A stretch of 64,000 bases of DNA from an uncultured Erythrobacter sp. (GTDB lineage Bacteria; Pseudomonadota; Alphaproteobacteria; Sphingomonadales; Sphingomonadaceae), in contig CANMIS010000001.1 of NCBI GenBank assembly GCA_947498065.1, forward strand, positions 186,001-250,000, read 5' to 3'. Made by a program: the position numbers and the translations under genes. Positions 1 through 6,824 of the stretch are shown here, piece after piece. The notes under the pieces were generated by a model. That model had not been told where the DNA came from. It worked only from the letters and a program-made list of their open reading frames with translations, and searched no databases. Within the stretch, counting starts at the first letter, position 1. Each line of letters begins with the position of its first letter.

Positions 1-97
1 ACAGCGCCGCAAGGCCCTTGTGGCCGCCCGCAGCGATGCGCCTGAAAGGCGCGTGAGCGAGGATATCGCAGCACGGTTGTGCTGCGGAACACAAAAA
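1..97 (+). repeat. Structured element type A, copy A1 (left-truncated)
   Basis: The window edge cuts off the left arm of the first hairpin. What remains, in order: a GGCC/GGCC hairpin (13-16 with 22-25), the linker CGCCCGCAGCGA, stem GCGCCT/AGGCGC (38-43 with 47-52, loop GAA), the linker GTGAGCGAGGATATC, stem GCAGCAC/GTGCTGC (68-74 with 79-85, loop GGTT) and the tail GGAACACAAAAA. Linkers match the other copies while stem sequences differ. Confidence 0.8.
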
Positions 98-200
98 CTC
101 CGCCCCTCTTGGATCACCCCATCGAGATTGCGCCCAGCCTCTTGGTGCTACCCACCAATCTCGCGCCTCGACGCCTGAGTTATTTGTTTGGTCCCTCAAA

Positions 201-288
201 CGCCGGGCGCGACGCATCCGCGTCGCTTGGCTTTCCTCGCATAAGCTCGGGCGGCCGGTCGGCCTTGCGGTCCGCTGGTCGCGGACCG
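201..288 (-). repeat. Structured element type B, copy B1
   Basis: Read on the minus strand it has the same architecture as type A. The order is stem GGTCCGC/GCGGACC (269-275 with 281-287), linker GCAAGG, stem GGCC/GGCC (253-264), a linker resembling CGCCCGAGC, no clear second variable hairpin, and stem GCGACGC/GCGTCGC around the loop GGAT (209-226). It faces the type A copies in the array. Confidence 0.75.
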
Positions 289-355
289 GACCATTCCCGG
301 CCAGCGGCCTGGTGCTATGACGCTTGGTGCTTTGTCACTAGCTTGGTCGCGGAGC

Positions 356-462
356 ACGGCGCGCAGCGCCGCAAGGCCCTTGTGGCCGCCCGCAGCAACG
401 CGGCCTTTAGGCCGTGTGAGCGAGGATATCGCGAGCGCGGATGCGCTTGCGGAACACAAAAA
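356..462 (+). repeat. Structured element type A, copy A2
   Basis: Hairpins in order: GGCGC-GCA-GCGCC (358-370), GGCC/GGCC, CGGCC/GGCCG (401-405 with 410-414, extended outward by a G-T pair and two Watson-Crick pairs), and GCGAGCGC-GGAT-GCGCTTGC (431-450, one G-T pair). The tail is GGAACACAAAAA. The last two stems differ from copy A1 at several positions, but pairing is kept. Confidence 0.8.
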
Positions 463-600
463 ATCATCCCCTCTTGGCTCACCCCATCGAGATTGCGCCC
501 AGCCTCTTGGTGCCACCCACCAATCTCGCGCCTCGACGCCTGAGTTATTTGTTTACGCGCTGGCGCTGCGCGCCGTCTACGCCTGCGGCTCCGACTCCAA

Positions 601-689
601 ACGCCGGGCGCGACGCATCCGCGTCGCTTGGCTTTCCTCGCATAAGCTCGGGCGGGCGTGCGCCCTTGCGGTCCGCTGGTCGCGGACCG
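601..689 (-). repeat. Structured element type B, copy B2
   Basis: Second reverse-oriented copy, nearly identical to B1 except in one hairpin. The GGCC/GGCC stem of B1 is replaced by GGGCG/CGCCC (654-658 with 661-665), so the bases change but the pairing is kept. The outer stem GGTCCGC/GCGGACC (670-676 with 682-688) and the stem around the GGAT loop (610-627) are unchanged. Confidence 0.75.
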
Positions 690-756
690 AGCCATTCCTG
701 GCCAGCGGCCTGGAGCTCTAACGCTTGGTGCTTTGTCGCTGGCTTGGTCGCGGAGC

Positions 757-862
757 ACGGCGCGCAGCGCCGCAAGGCCATTGTGGCCGCCCGCAGCGAT
801 GCGATCTTTGATCGCGTGAGCAAGGATATCGCAGCACGGATGTGCTGCGGAACACAAAAATT
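757..862 (+). repeat. Structured element type A, copy A3
   Basis: Complete copy: GGCGC-GCA-GCGCC (759-771), GGCC/GGCC with a changed loop base, GCGATC-TTT-GATCGC (801-815), GCAGCAC-GGAT-GTGCTGC (831-848), tail GGAACACAAAAA ending at 861. The third stem differs from A1 and A2 but is perfectly paired. Confidence 0.8.
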
Positions 863-875
863 CCATTTTCCTACT

Positions 876-955
876 CGTCATTGCGAGCGTAGCGAAGCAA
901 TCCATACCCGAAGCTATCTGGATTGCCGCGGAGCCTGCGGCTCCTCGCAATGACG
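876..955. repeat. Dispersed palindromic element with CGTCATTGCGAG termini
   Basis: The left terminus CGTCATTGCGAG (876-887) is the exact inverted repeat of the right terminus CTCGCAATGACG (944-955). An inner inverted repeat of GCAATCC / GGATTGC lies between them. Repeats with these termini are known to be scattered through many bacterial genomes. A second, diverged copy is at 39767-39868. The right terminus supplies the ATG proposed as the start of the next gene. Confidence 0.85.
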
Positions 956-1591
956 AAAAAAACAGAACTCACCAACAAACGCGCCATCCCCCGCCAGGGT
1001 ACTTCTGCCGTTGCCTTCGAAGCCGCTCCGCCTGCGCCGGACGACCCTCTGCTTGGCTTCACCCCGGTCCCGCACAAGCAGCTGCGCCGCAATTCCATCA
1101 CCCCTGATCTCCAGCGCGAATTCATCGCTCATCTTGCGGCGACCGGCATCGTGTCTTCCGCTGCGCGGCACATCGGCAAATCACTGGAGGCACTCTACAA
1201 ATTGCGCGCGCGGCCCGACGCGGAAAGTTTCCGTGCGGCGTGGGATGCGGCGATTGACCGCGGGGTTTCCCGGCTGGAGGCGACCGCCCTCACCCGCGCT
1301 ATCACCGGCGAGGAGCGGATGGTCGTCTCTTCCGGCAGGGTGCTGGGCACCGAGACACGCCATAACGAGGCGCTGGTGATGTTCTTCCTGCGGGGCCGCT
1401 TACCGCAACGCTATGGATCGGGGGGACTGCGCCCCGGCCATCCGGCCTACGAGGCGCTCAAGGCCGAACTGCGCGCCGAATGGGAGCAGGAACAATACGA
1501 AGAGCGCCACAGCGAGGAAAACCGCGCGGCGAACCTGCAATTCTTCACCGACCTGCGCGAGCGGTGGAGGAAGGAATGGGAATTGGATTGA
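950..1591 (+). CDS. Small terminase-like helix-turn-helix protein, function unknown
   Basis: A soluble basic protein of 213 residues. I cannot assign a function. The central part (about residues 55-95) has the pattern of a homeodomain-like helix-turn-helix as found in phage small terminases and related chromosomal proteins (QREFIAHLAATGIVSSAARH, then LYKLRARPDA). The C-terminal third is a charged helix rich in E, R and Q. The ATG at 950 is chosen because it lies closest to where protein-like sequence begins; it falls inside the right end of the palindromic repeat. A frame-open ATG also exists at 923, inside the repeat. There is no phage gene nearby, so a domesticated or regulatory role is more likely than packaging. 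Repeat copy A4 follows 40 bp downstream. Confidence 0.6.
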   Translation: MTKKTELTNKRAIPRQGTSAVAFEAAPPAPDDPLLGFTPVPHKQLRRNSITPDLQREFIAHLAATGIVSSAARHIGKSLEALYKLRARPDAESFRAAWDAAIDRGVSRLEATALTRAITGEERMVVSSGRVLGTETRHNEALVMFFLRGRLPQRYGSGGLRPGHPAYEALKAELRAEWEQEQYEERHSEENRAANLQFFTDLRERWRKEWELD

Positions 1592-1630
1592 AAGAAGTTG
1601 GGCGAGCAAACCTGACTGGCTGTCGCTGGA

Positions 1631-1737
1631 TCGAGACCGCAGGTCTCGCAAGGGGCTTGCCCCCGCCCGCAGCGACGCGATCTTTGATCGCATGAGCGAG
1701 GCTATCGCAGCACGGATGTGCTGCGGAACACAAAAAA
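1631..1737 (+). repeat. Structured element type A, copy A4, facing tRNA-Leu
   Basis: Hairpins: GAGACC-GCA-GGTCTC (1633-1647), GGGGC-TT-GCCCC (1652-1663), GCGATC-TTT-GATCGC (1677-1691), GCAGCAC-GGAT-GTGCTGC (1707-1724), then GGAACACAAAAAA. The first two stems are completely different in sequence from A1-A3 but fully paired, and the GCA loop and the linkers are kept. The A-rich tail ends 17 bp from the 3' end of the convergent tRNA-Leu, so a transcript reading out of the tRNA would meet a run of U first. Confidence 0.8.
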
Positions 1738-1753
1738 CCAAAATCAAAGATTT

Positions 1754-1838
1754 TGGTGCCCCTGGCCCGACTCGAACGGGCACTCCGTTAGGAACTCGAT
1801 TTTGAGTCGAGCGCGTCTACCAATTCCACCACAGGGGC
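1754..1838 (-). tRNA. tRNA-Leu(CAA)
   Basis: Read on the minus strand: acceptor GCCCCTG paired with CAGGGGC, D arm containing GGTAGAC, anticodon stem CTCGA/TCGAG around the loop CTCAAAA (anticodon CAA), a long variable arm as expected for class II tRNAs, T arm with TTCGAGT, discriminator A and an encoded CCA. It reads leucine UUG codons. Confidence 0.97.
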
Positions 1839-2004
1839 ACGCCTATCGTGAGGGCCGCACTTTAAACCGGGTTGCGCTGAAAAAACAACTCACAATTGCA
1901 CCGCGCGCGCACAAATTTGCCAATTTGCGCTTCGCGGCGTAGCTTTCGGCAAAACATAACAGGTCGCTTGTGCTCCGAATTATCGGAAATGGAGGGAACC
2001 TGTT

Positions 2005-3597
2005 ATGATGCGCGCTATTGCACTCACCGCTGCGAGCCTGTCGCTCGCGCTCACCGCTCAAGCCAGCCCTGCTGAGGCTCAGTTAAGGGTCCTCAAACCC
2101 GCTGAGACCGGGGTGATCGTCGCCGATATTCAGGCGGTCAACACCGAGCGAATGACGACATTCGACCCGGCAGTGCACGGTTTCAATTTCGGCAACCGTT
2201 TTCGCAACAATTTCATTTCTGAATTCGACATTCGCACCGGCGGGCTATGCGGCGGCATGGTGTGGGCGGCGCTCGACTATTGGCGCGCAGGCAAGGAAAT
2301 CCCGCAGCAGACCTATCTGCCGACCGAAGGCTCCGTGCTGCAAAGTTATATCTACAACCGGCAGGTCATTTCACTCACCAGCAATCTCGACCGCTGGGGC
2401 GAGCTCACCATCAATCCCGGCGGTGAGCGCAACAATGAATATTGGCGCTGGGGGATGGAGGGCAAACCCGGCGGACAGCTCGATTTGCTGAAACGCAGCA
2501 TCGATGCCGGGCGTCCGGTGCCACTCGGCTTGCTTGGCTGCAACGAGGATTGCAATGACCATCATCAGGTGCTGGCGATCGGTTATGATGCTGGGCGTTA
2601 TAAAGGCGATCTTGGGCGCTATCAGACGGACCTGCGGATATTCCTGTACGATCCGAACCAGCCCGGCAAAAAAGTGGTGATGCGCACCAACCCGACAACG
2701 CGCAAATTCTATTTCGAAGATGACCCAGACACCAATTGGCGCACCTATTTCGTCGACACCAAATGGACTCGCAAGAATGCGCCGGAAATCTCTGCTTTAG
2801 AACGAGAATTGTTGATTACATTCGAAACAGGCGAGGATGATTTACGCGGTGGCAATGACAATATTCACGTCTATCTCAAACGCCGCAGCGGGTCTGATAT
2901 TCCGCTGTATAACGCGAACAAAGGCAAGCGTTGGATCACCAATTCCAGCCAGACGGTGGCCTTCTCCCTGCCGCAGACAACCAGCTATGACCAGCTGACT
3001 GGCGTGCGCGTGCAGCACCGCGGGGCAAATGCCAAGGGAAGCGTTAGCGACCGCCAGAGCGCAGACAATTGGGACTTGCGCCGGATCCTGGTTCGCACCG
3101 GCGATGCGGATGGCAAGAAACGCCTGTTCTCCCGTTCTGGGTCGCCGCTGCACCGGTTCGATTCATGGAACCGAGACGTAAGCTGGAACTTCGCGGCGAG
3201 CGCGGCAAGGAACGAGCTGATCGTCACCTTCTTTACGGGCACCGACGATTTGCGCGGTGGCAATGATAATGCCGACCTGTTTATCATGCTGCGTGACGGG
3301 CGCAGGCTCCCCTTCCGCAATGTCAATGAGAGCCGCAAATGGGAAAACGGCGCCACCATCACGCGCTATCTAGAACTTCCCCGCGGCATCACGCACAGCG
3401 ACATTACCGGAGCGCAGATCGTCACCCGATTTGGCGGCGGCATGGGCGGCGACAATTGGAATTTGCAGAGCTTGAGGATCAAGACCCGCGAAGGCGGAAC
3501 CGAGCGCCAACTGTTCTACGCCGCTGGCGATAGGAATGGGCCATTGTTCCGCTTCAAAGGCGAACGCAGCGCCCGCAGCAAAACCTGGCGTTTCTAA
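2005..3597 (+). CDS. Secreted papain-like (C39-like) protein with two DDLRGGND repeats
   Basis: A secreted protein of 530 residues with a signal peptide ending near residue 25 (ASPAEA). The first half has the layout of a papain/C39-like fold: Cys82 in GLCGGM, His186/His187 in DHHQVLAIGYD and Asp216 in LYDPNQPG, a plausible Cys-His-Asp triad. The second half has two copies of a beta-rich domain, each starting E-L-L/I-x-T-F and carrying the acidic motif DDLRGGND (about residues 278-285 and 414-421), which may bind metal or polymer. A strong GGAGGG sits 8 nt before the ATG at 2005. Whether it is a protease, an amidase or an inactive binding protein cannot be told from sequence. It is a single-gene unit ending in a strong hairpin. 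Confidence 0.7.
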   Translation: MMRAIALTAASLSLALTAQASPAEAQLRVLKPAETGVIVADIQAVNTERMTTFDPAVHGFNFGNRFRNNFISEFDIRTGGLCGGMVWAALDYWRAGKEIPQQTYLPTEGSVLQSYIYNRQVISLTSNLDRWGELTINPGGERNNEYWRWGMEGKPGGQLDLLKRSIDAGRPVPLGLLGCNEDCNDHHQVLAIGYDAGRYKGDLGRYQTDLRIFLYDPNQPGKKVVMRTNPTTRKFYFEDDPDTNWRTYFVDTKWTRKNAPEISALERELLITFETGEDDLRGGNDNIHVYLKRRSGSDIPLYNANKGKRWITNSSQTVAFSLPQTTSYDQLTGVRVQHRGANAKGSVSDRQSADNWDLRRILVRTGDADGKKRLFSRSGSPLHRFDSWNRDVSWNFAASAARNELIVTFFTGTDDLRGGNDNADLFIMLRDGRRLPFRNVNESRKWENGATITRYLELPRGITHSDITGAQIVTRFGGGMGGDNWNLQSLRIKTREGGTERQLFYAAGDRNGPLFRFKGERSARSKTWRF

Positions 3598-3614
3598 CCA
3601 CTCACCAGCTTTGA

Positions 3615-3644
3615 GGCCGCGCGTTCCAATTGGAGCGCGCGGCC
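3615..3644. terminator. Bidirectional hairpin between convergent genes
   Basis: A 13-bp stem (GGCCGCGCGTTCC with its partner, one T-G pair) closes an AATT loop exactly between the stop codons of the convergent secreted protein and inositol-phosphatase genes. The U-tracts are weak on both sides, so termination may be partly factor-dependent. Confidence 0.75.
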
Positions 3645-3651
3645 ATCAATT

Positions 3652-4485
3652 CTACTTCAGTGAATTCGCCAGCAGCTTATGCAGCTTGGAATGCAGGCCA
3701 TTGTTCGCGGCCAGCACTTGCTGCGAATGGATCGGACTCGAGCGACCGCGAAAGTCGCTGACGAAGCCGCCCGCCTCGCGGATCAGCAAGCATCCTGCCG
3801 CCGTGTCCCAATCATTGAGCCCGCTCTCCCAGAAGCCATCAAAGCGCCCCTGCGCCACATAAGCCAAGTCGAGCGAGGCGGCGCCAAAGCGGCGGATCCC
3901 TGCCACCTCTGGGCCGATGGCGCCGAAAATGCGGCTCCATTCAGCAAAATCGCCGTGGCCCGCAAACGGAATGCCTGTGGCGATCAAAGCATCGCTCATC
4001 TGCGAACGGCCCGACACGCGCAGGCGCGCATCCTGCAGCCACGCGCCGCGGGTTTTCTCTGCCCAATAGGTGTGATCTTCGATCGGGTGATAAATCACCG
4101 CCGCCGTCACATCGCCCCACGCATTGCCCTTCGCATCGGGGCCGCCCAGGCGCGGTTCCTGCACCGCAATCGAAATCGCAAAATGCGGAATGCCGTGGAG
4201 GAAATTGCTGGTCCCATCCAAGGGATCGATAATCCAGCGCGGCATATCGGGATCGCCCTCGATGATGCCCGCCTCTTCCAGCACAAAGCCCCAACCGGGC
4301 CGCGCCTTCAGCAGTTCGTCATACAGCGTCCGCTCAGCGCGCATGTCCGCCTTACTGACAAAGTCCGCCGGACCCTTGCGGCTCACCTGAAGGTGCTCAA
4401 CCTCGCCAAAATCACGGCGCAAACGCCCGCCCGCTTTACGCGCGGCGCGCTCCATCACGCGGATTAGACCTGAAAACATCGACAT
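3652..4485 (-). CDS. suhB: Inositol monophosphatase family protein
   Basis: Mg-dependent phosphatase of the SuhB/IMPase family, 277 residues, the usual length. The metal-site motifs are all visible: VLEEAG (about residue 70), IIDPLDGTSNFLHG (about 87-100) and LNDWDTAAG near the C-terminus. The family hydrolyses inositol-1-phosphate and related sugar phosphates, and E. coli SuhB also acts in rRNA antitermination; which role applies here is unknown. It lies 6 nt downstream of efp on the same strand, so the two are probably co-transcribed. Confidence 0.9.
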   Translation of the reverse strand: MSMFSGLIRVMERAARKAGGRLRRDFGEVEHLQVSRKGPADFVSKADMRAERTLYDELLKARPGWGFVLEEAGIIEGDPDMPRWIIDPLDGTSNFLHGIPHFAISIAVQEPRLGGPDAKGNAWGDVTAAVIYHPIEDHTYWAEKTRGAWLQDARLRVSGRSQMSDALIATGIPFAGHGDFAEWSRIFGAIGPEVAGIRRFGAASLDLAYVAQGRFDGFWESGLNDWDTAAGCLLIREAGGFVSDFRGRSSPIHSQQVLAANNGLHSKLHKLLANSLK

Positions 4486-4491
4486 GAGAAG

Positions 4492-5055
4492 TTAGCCCGC
4501 TTTCCCGACATAGGTCTGTTCGTAGACGTCCACGATGATGCGCGTGCCAGCGCCAATATGCGGCGGCACCATGATGCGCACGCCATTGTCGAGCACGGCT
4601 GGCTTATAGCTGGACGAGGCGGTCTGCCCCTTCACCACGGCATCGGCCTCAACAATCTCGGCCTCAATTTGGTTCGGCAGCTGAACCGAGATCGGCTTTT
4701 CTTCCCACAGTTCCAGCTGGACCTCCATCCCGTCTTGCAGGAATGGGCGCGCATCGCCCAGCAAATCGCTTGGCAGCATGATCTGTTCGTAATTCTTCTG
4801 GTCCATAAAGACGAGCATATCGCCGTCTTCATAGAGGAATTGATAGTCGGAGGTGTCCAGACGAACCTTCTCAACCGTGTCAGCGCTGCGGAAGCGGACG
4901 TTGGTTTTGCGACCGTCCTGCAGGTTCTTCATTTCCACCTGCATATAGGCCCCGCCCTTGCCAGGCTGGGTGTGCTGGATCTTGGCAACTTTCCAGATGC
5001 CTTTTTCATACTCGATGATATTGCCGGGACGGATATCGACGCCGCTGATCTTCAT
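4492..5055 (-). CDS. efp: Translation elongation factor P
   Basis: EF-P binds between the P and E sites and relieves ribosome stalling at polyproline stretches. It has 187 residues with the three beta-barrel domains in order: an N-terminal KOW-like domain with the loop [12 protein letters not shown] carrying the conserved lysine that many bacteria modify, a central OB domain, and a C-terminal OB domain ending at [17 protein letters not shown]. It is the first gene of a two-gene unit with the inositol phosphatase. Confidence 0.97.
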   Translation of the reverse strand: MKISGVDIRPGNIIEYEKGIWKVAKIQHTQPGKGGAYMQVEMKNLQDGRKTNVRFRSADTVEKVRLDTSDYQFLYEDGDMLVFMDQKNYEQIMLPSDLLGDARPFLQDGMEVQLELWEEKPISVQLPNQIEAEIVEADAVVKGQTASSSYKPAVLDNGVRIMVPPHIGAGTRIIVDVYEQTYVGKAG

Positions 5056-5224
5056 GGGGCTTGTGGCCTTCTTGTCGGAAATAATGGGTACGCGCCCGAT
5101 GATCGGGCAACCTTGCGGCTGCGCGCATAGCCGAGGCTTCAGGCGAGGTAAAGCTGAGCATGATTATGGCAAACACATGGTAAACGCGGTGGTGCGCCCA
5201 TTTGCCGCATGATAACGGGGCCAA

Positions 5225-5659
5225 ATGAAAATGCGCTATGTCATAGGATTAACGGCTTTTGCAGCGGCGATCGCGGCCGTGACCCCGCATGCACGCAGTC
5301 AAAATCCCGGCGCAGGCACAGGCTCTGAAGTAGGCCAAGCGAGCGGCGATGGCAGTATGCTGTCGACCATGCCGCAGGGCAATTATCAATGCGCCCTGCC
5401 CGGCGATGCCACCGGCGCGGCCTATGATGTGATCAAGGATGCCGGCTTCCGCCTCGGCGCAGCCTCCAGCTACAGCAGCGAACAAGGCGGCGGCGTATAC
5501 CTGCTAAAGGGCCGTGTTCTGACCTTCACCCGAGGCGCGAAAAAGGGCGAACGCTATCGCCGGATCGGCACGAACCAACTTCAAAAACTGGACGCAAAGG
5601 GCCGTTTAACAAAGGTTCTTTGCACGCGGACCGGAGCGCAGCGTTTCAGCCGGGATTAG
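5225..5659 (+). CDS. Small exported protein, function unknown
   Basis: A 144-residue protein with a clear Sec signal peptide (hydrophobic stretch at residues 6-20, likely cleavage around HARS). The mature part holds two cysteines, in YQCALPGD and KVLCTRTG, that could form a disulphide across a small beta domain. No enzyme motif is seen. It is divergent from efp. My recollection, not checked, is that homologues in related genomes are sometimes labelled elongation factor P, perhaps because of this neighbourhood; nothing in the sequence supports that name. Confidence 0.75.
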   Translation: MKMRYVIGLTAFAAAIAAVTPHARSQNPGAGTGSEVGQASGDGSMLSTMPQGNYQCALPGDATGAAYDVIKDAGFRLGAASSYSSEQGGGVYLLKGRVLTFTRGAKKGERYRRIGTNQLQKLDAKGRLTKVLCTRTGAQRFSRD

Positions 5660-5770
5660 ATGACGGCCTTGGTGACGATAGGGGCCGCTAGGTCTATTCG
5701 ACGAAGCCTAATTTACATTTGGTTCGCTTTCGATAGTGGCACGACGTTCAGTTAGCGAGTGAACTCCAGC

Positions 5771-6256
5771 TCAGTCACCGGTGGCTTTCCAGTCCATCTC
5801 ATGGCCCCTTATTGGCTCGCCGCATTTGTCACATTCCAGAACCGGATCGATTGCCTTGCCGCAGTTGCGATGAATAAGCGCGATCGGCGGCTTTGCACTG
5901 GATTTCGCTTCATTGCCATCATCACTCCCAGCCCAGCGGTCACCCCACTTCATCAACAGGACAATTGCCGGATAGAGGTCACGCCCTTTTTCGGTGAGAC
6001 GATACTCAAAACGAGGGGGCTTTTGATGATAGGCTCGTTTCTCCAGAATGCCGTAGCCGACCAGCTTTTTCAGCCGGGCGCTTAGGATATTGGGCGAGGC
6101 GCCAGTCGTCTTTAGCAAACCATCGAAACGCCTCACGCCAAAGAAGGCGTCGCGGAGGATGAGGAAGCTCCAGCTATCGCCCATTTCGGCTACAGCTTGC
6201 TCCACAGAGTCCCGCAAAGGACGGGCATTTCCATCAGTCTGAGTAGTCACTTGCAA
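5771..6256 (-). CDS. HxlR-family regulator with a C-terminal Cys-rich ribbon
   Basis: A winged-helix DNA-binding regulator of 161 residues. The HxlR core is at about residues 10-105 (GDSWSFLILRDAFFGVRRF, NILSARLKKLVGYGILEK, YRLTEKGRDLYP). After it comes HRNCGKAIDPVLECDKCGEP, whose cysteines and histidine could hold zinc; the usual short HxlR protein ends before this. It is divergent from the NTF2-like/DoxX pair, and a 17-bp inverted repeat lies between them, so it probably controls that operon and itself. The ligand or signal is unknown; redox or electrophile sensing through the cysteines is a guess. Confidence 0.88.
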   Translation of the reverse strand: MQVTTQTDGNARPLRDSVEQAVAEMGDSWSFLILRDAFFGVRRFDGLLKTTGASPNILSARLKKLVGYGILEKRAYHQKPPRFEYRLTEKGRDLYPAIVLLMKWGDRWAGSDDGNEAKSSAKPPIALIHRNCGKAIDPVLECDKCGEPIRGHEMDWKATGD

Positions 6257-6271
6257 AACGATATCCTATCC

Positions 6272-6294
6272 GTTACTATCGATTCGATAGTGAC
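6272..6294. promoter_or_regulatory. Probable HxlR operator
   Basis: ACTATCGA (6275-6282) and TCGATAGT (6284-6291) form a perfect inverted repeat around one base, in the 80-bp gap between the divergent hxlR-type and NTF2-like genes. The 10-mer TTCGATAGTG occurs here (6284-6293) and again at 5729-5738, just past the 3' end of the regulator gene. Symmetry and position fit a winged-helix dimer site. Confidence 0.6.
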
Positions 6295-6335
6295 CTATTG
6301 TCGCTCTATGTGCAATCGAAAAAGGAAGTTTGATC

Positions 6336-6824
6336 ATGCGCTATTCCGCCCCAGCCGCCTTTGCCGCGCTCGCCCTTTCGCCCTCATCTGCCATTGCGAA
6401 TGATCAAAACGATCCGATTGCCGAAGTGGTCGATCCGTTGTTCGAAGCGGTTCTGGCAGAGGACATGCCAGCGGTTCGCGAAGTCATTGCGGATGGAGCA
6501 ATGGTCCACGCGATGTTCAATCCCAACGGAGAGACCGGCGAAGGTTCGATCAGAAGCTTCCCGGCGGCCGCATATTTCCAAATCATCACGGCCAATTATG
6601 AGAACATTGAGTTCGTCGATCGAACTTATACTGTCTCGGAAGACAAGCAGACGGTTTGGATGGAGGCAAACGGCAACCTGCAGGTCGCCGAAACCGGTAC
6701 GCCTTACCGCAACCGCTACGTCTTTAAGATATCGCTCAACGAAGATGGGAAAATCACGAACTTTGCGGAATGGGTCAACACCGCAACGTTGATCGCTCAA
6801 GGGCGCACCGCGCAATCTCAATGA
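6336..6824 (+). CDS. Exported NTF2/SnoaL-like protein
   Basis: About 162 residues with a short signal peptide (AAFAALALSPSSAIA) followed by a cone-shaped NTF2/SnoaL-type alpha+beta domain (VVDPLFEAVLAEDMPAVREV ... NRYVFKISLNEDGKITNFAE). The ATG at 6336 is preferred because AAGGAAG (6322-6328) is 7 nt upstream; a TTG at 6330 is too close. The fold is used for ligand binding, isomerases and immunity proteins, so no activity can be named. It shares ATGA with the next gene, which points to translational coupling. Confidence 0.75.
   Translation: MRYSAPAAFAALALSPSSAIANDQNDPIAEVVDPLFEAVLAEDMPAVREVIADGAMVHAMFNPNGETGEGSIRSFPAAAYFQIITANYENIEFVDRTYTVSEDKQTVWMEANGNLQVAETGTPYRNRYVFKISLNEDGKITNFAEWVNTATLIAQGRTAQSQ

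Larger units (their letters stand above)
1..862. repeat. Compound array of structured repeats in alternating orientation
   Basis: This 0.86-kb stretch has no credible gene. It consists of two imperfect tandem units (periods 362 and 401 nt, measured between identical CAGCGCCGC words at 2, 364 and 765) plus a third start. Each unit holds a forward hairpin element (type A), a segment with an inverted repeat (CGAGATTG at 123-130 against CAATCTCG at 156-163 in unit 1), and a reverse-oriented relative (type B). Unit 2 carries about 40 nt (roughly 554-598) that unit 1 lacks. Long open frames on both strands here come from high GC content and are not coding. The array continues past the left edge of the window. 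Confidence 0.85.

Noticed and set aside
1..862. CRISPR array
   Set aside because: The repeats are about 100 nt, multi-hairpin, inverted relative to each other and irregularly spaced, with no unique short spacers and no cas genes.
1..953. Overlapping long open frames on both strands in the left-edge array
   Set aside because: All are translations of the hairpin repeats; they recur with the repeats, change frame between copies and lack ribosome sites.
950..1591. Prophage remnant based on the terminase-like gene
   Set aside because: No portal, capsid, integrase or lysis gene lies within reach, and the flanks are a repeat array and a tRNA without att-like duplications.
1754..1838. Integration site of a genomic island at tRNA-Leu or tRNA-Asn
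   Set aside because: No integrase and no duplicated tRNA 3' end was seen next to any of the four tRNAs.
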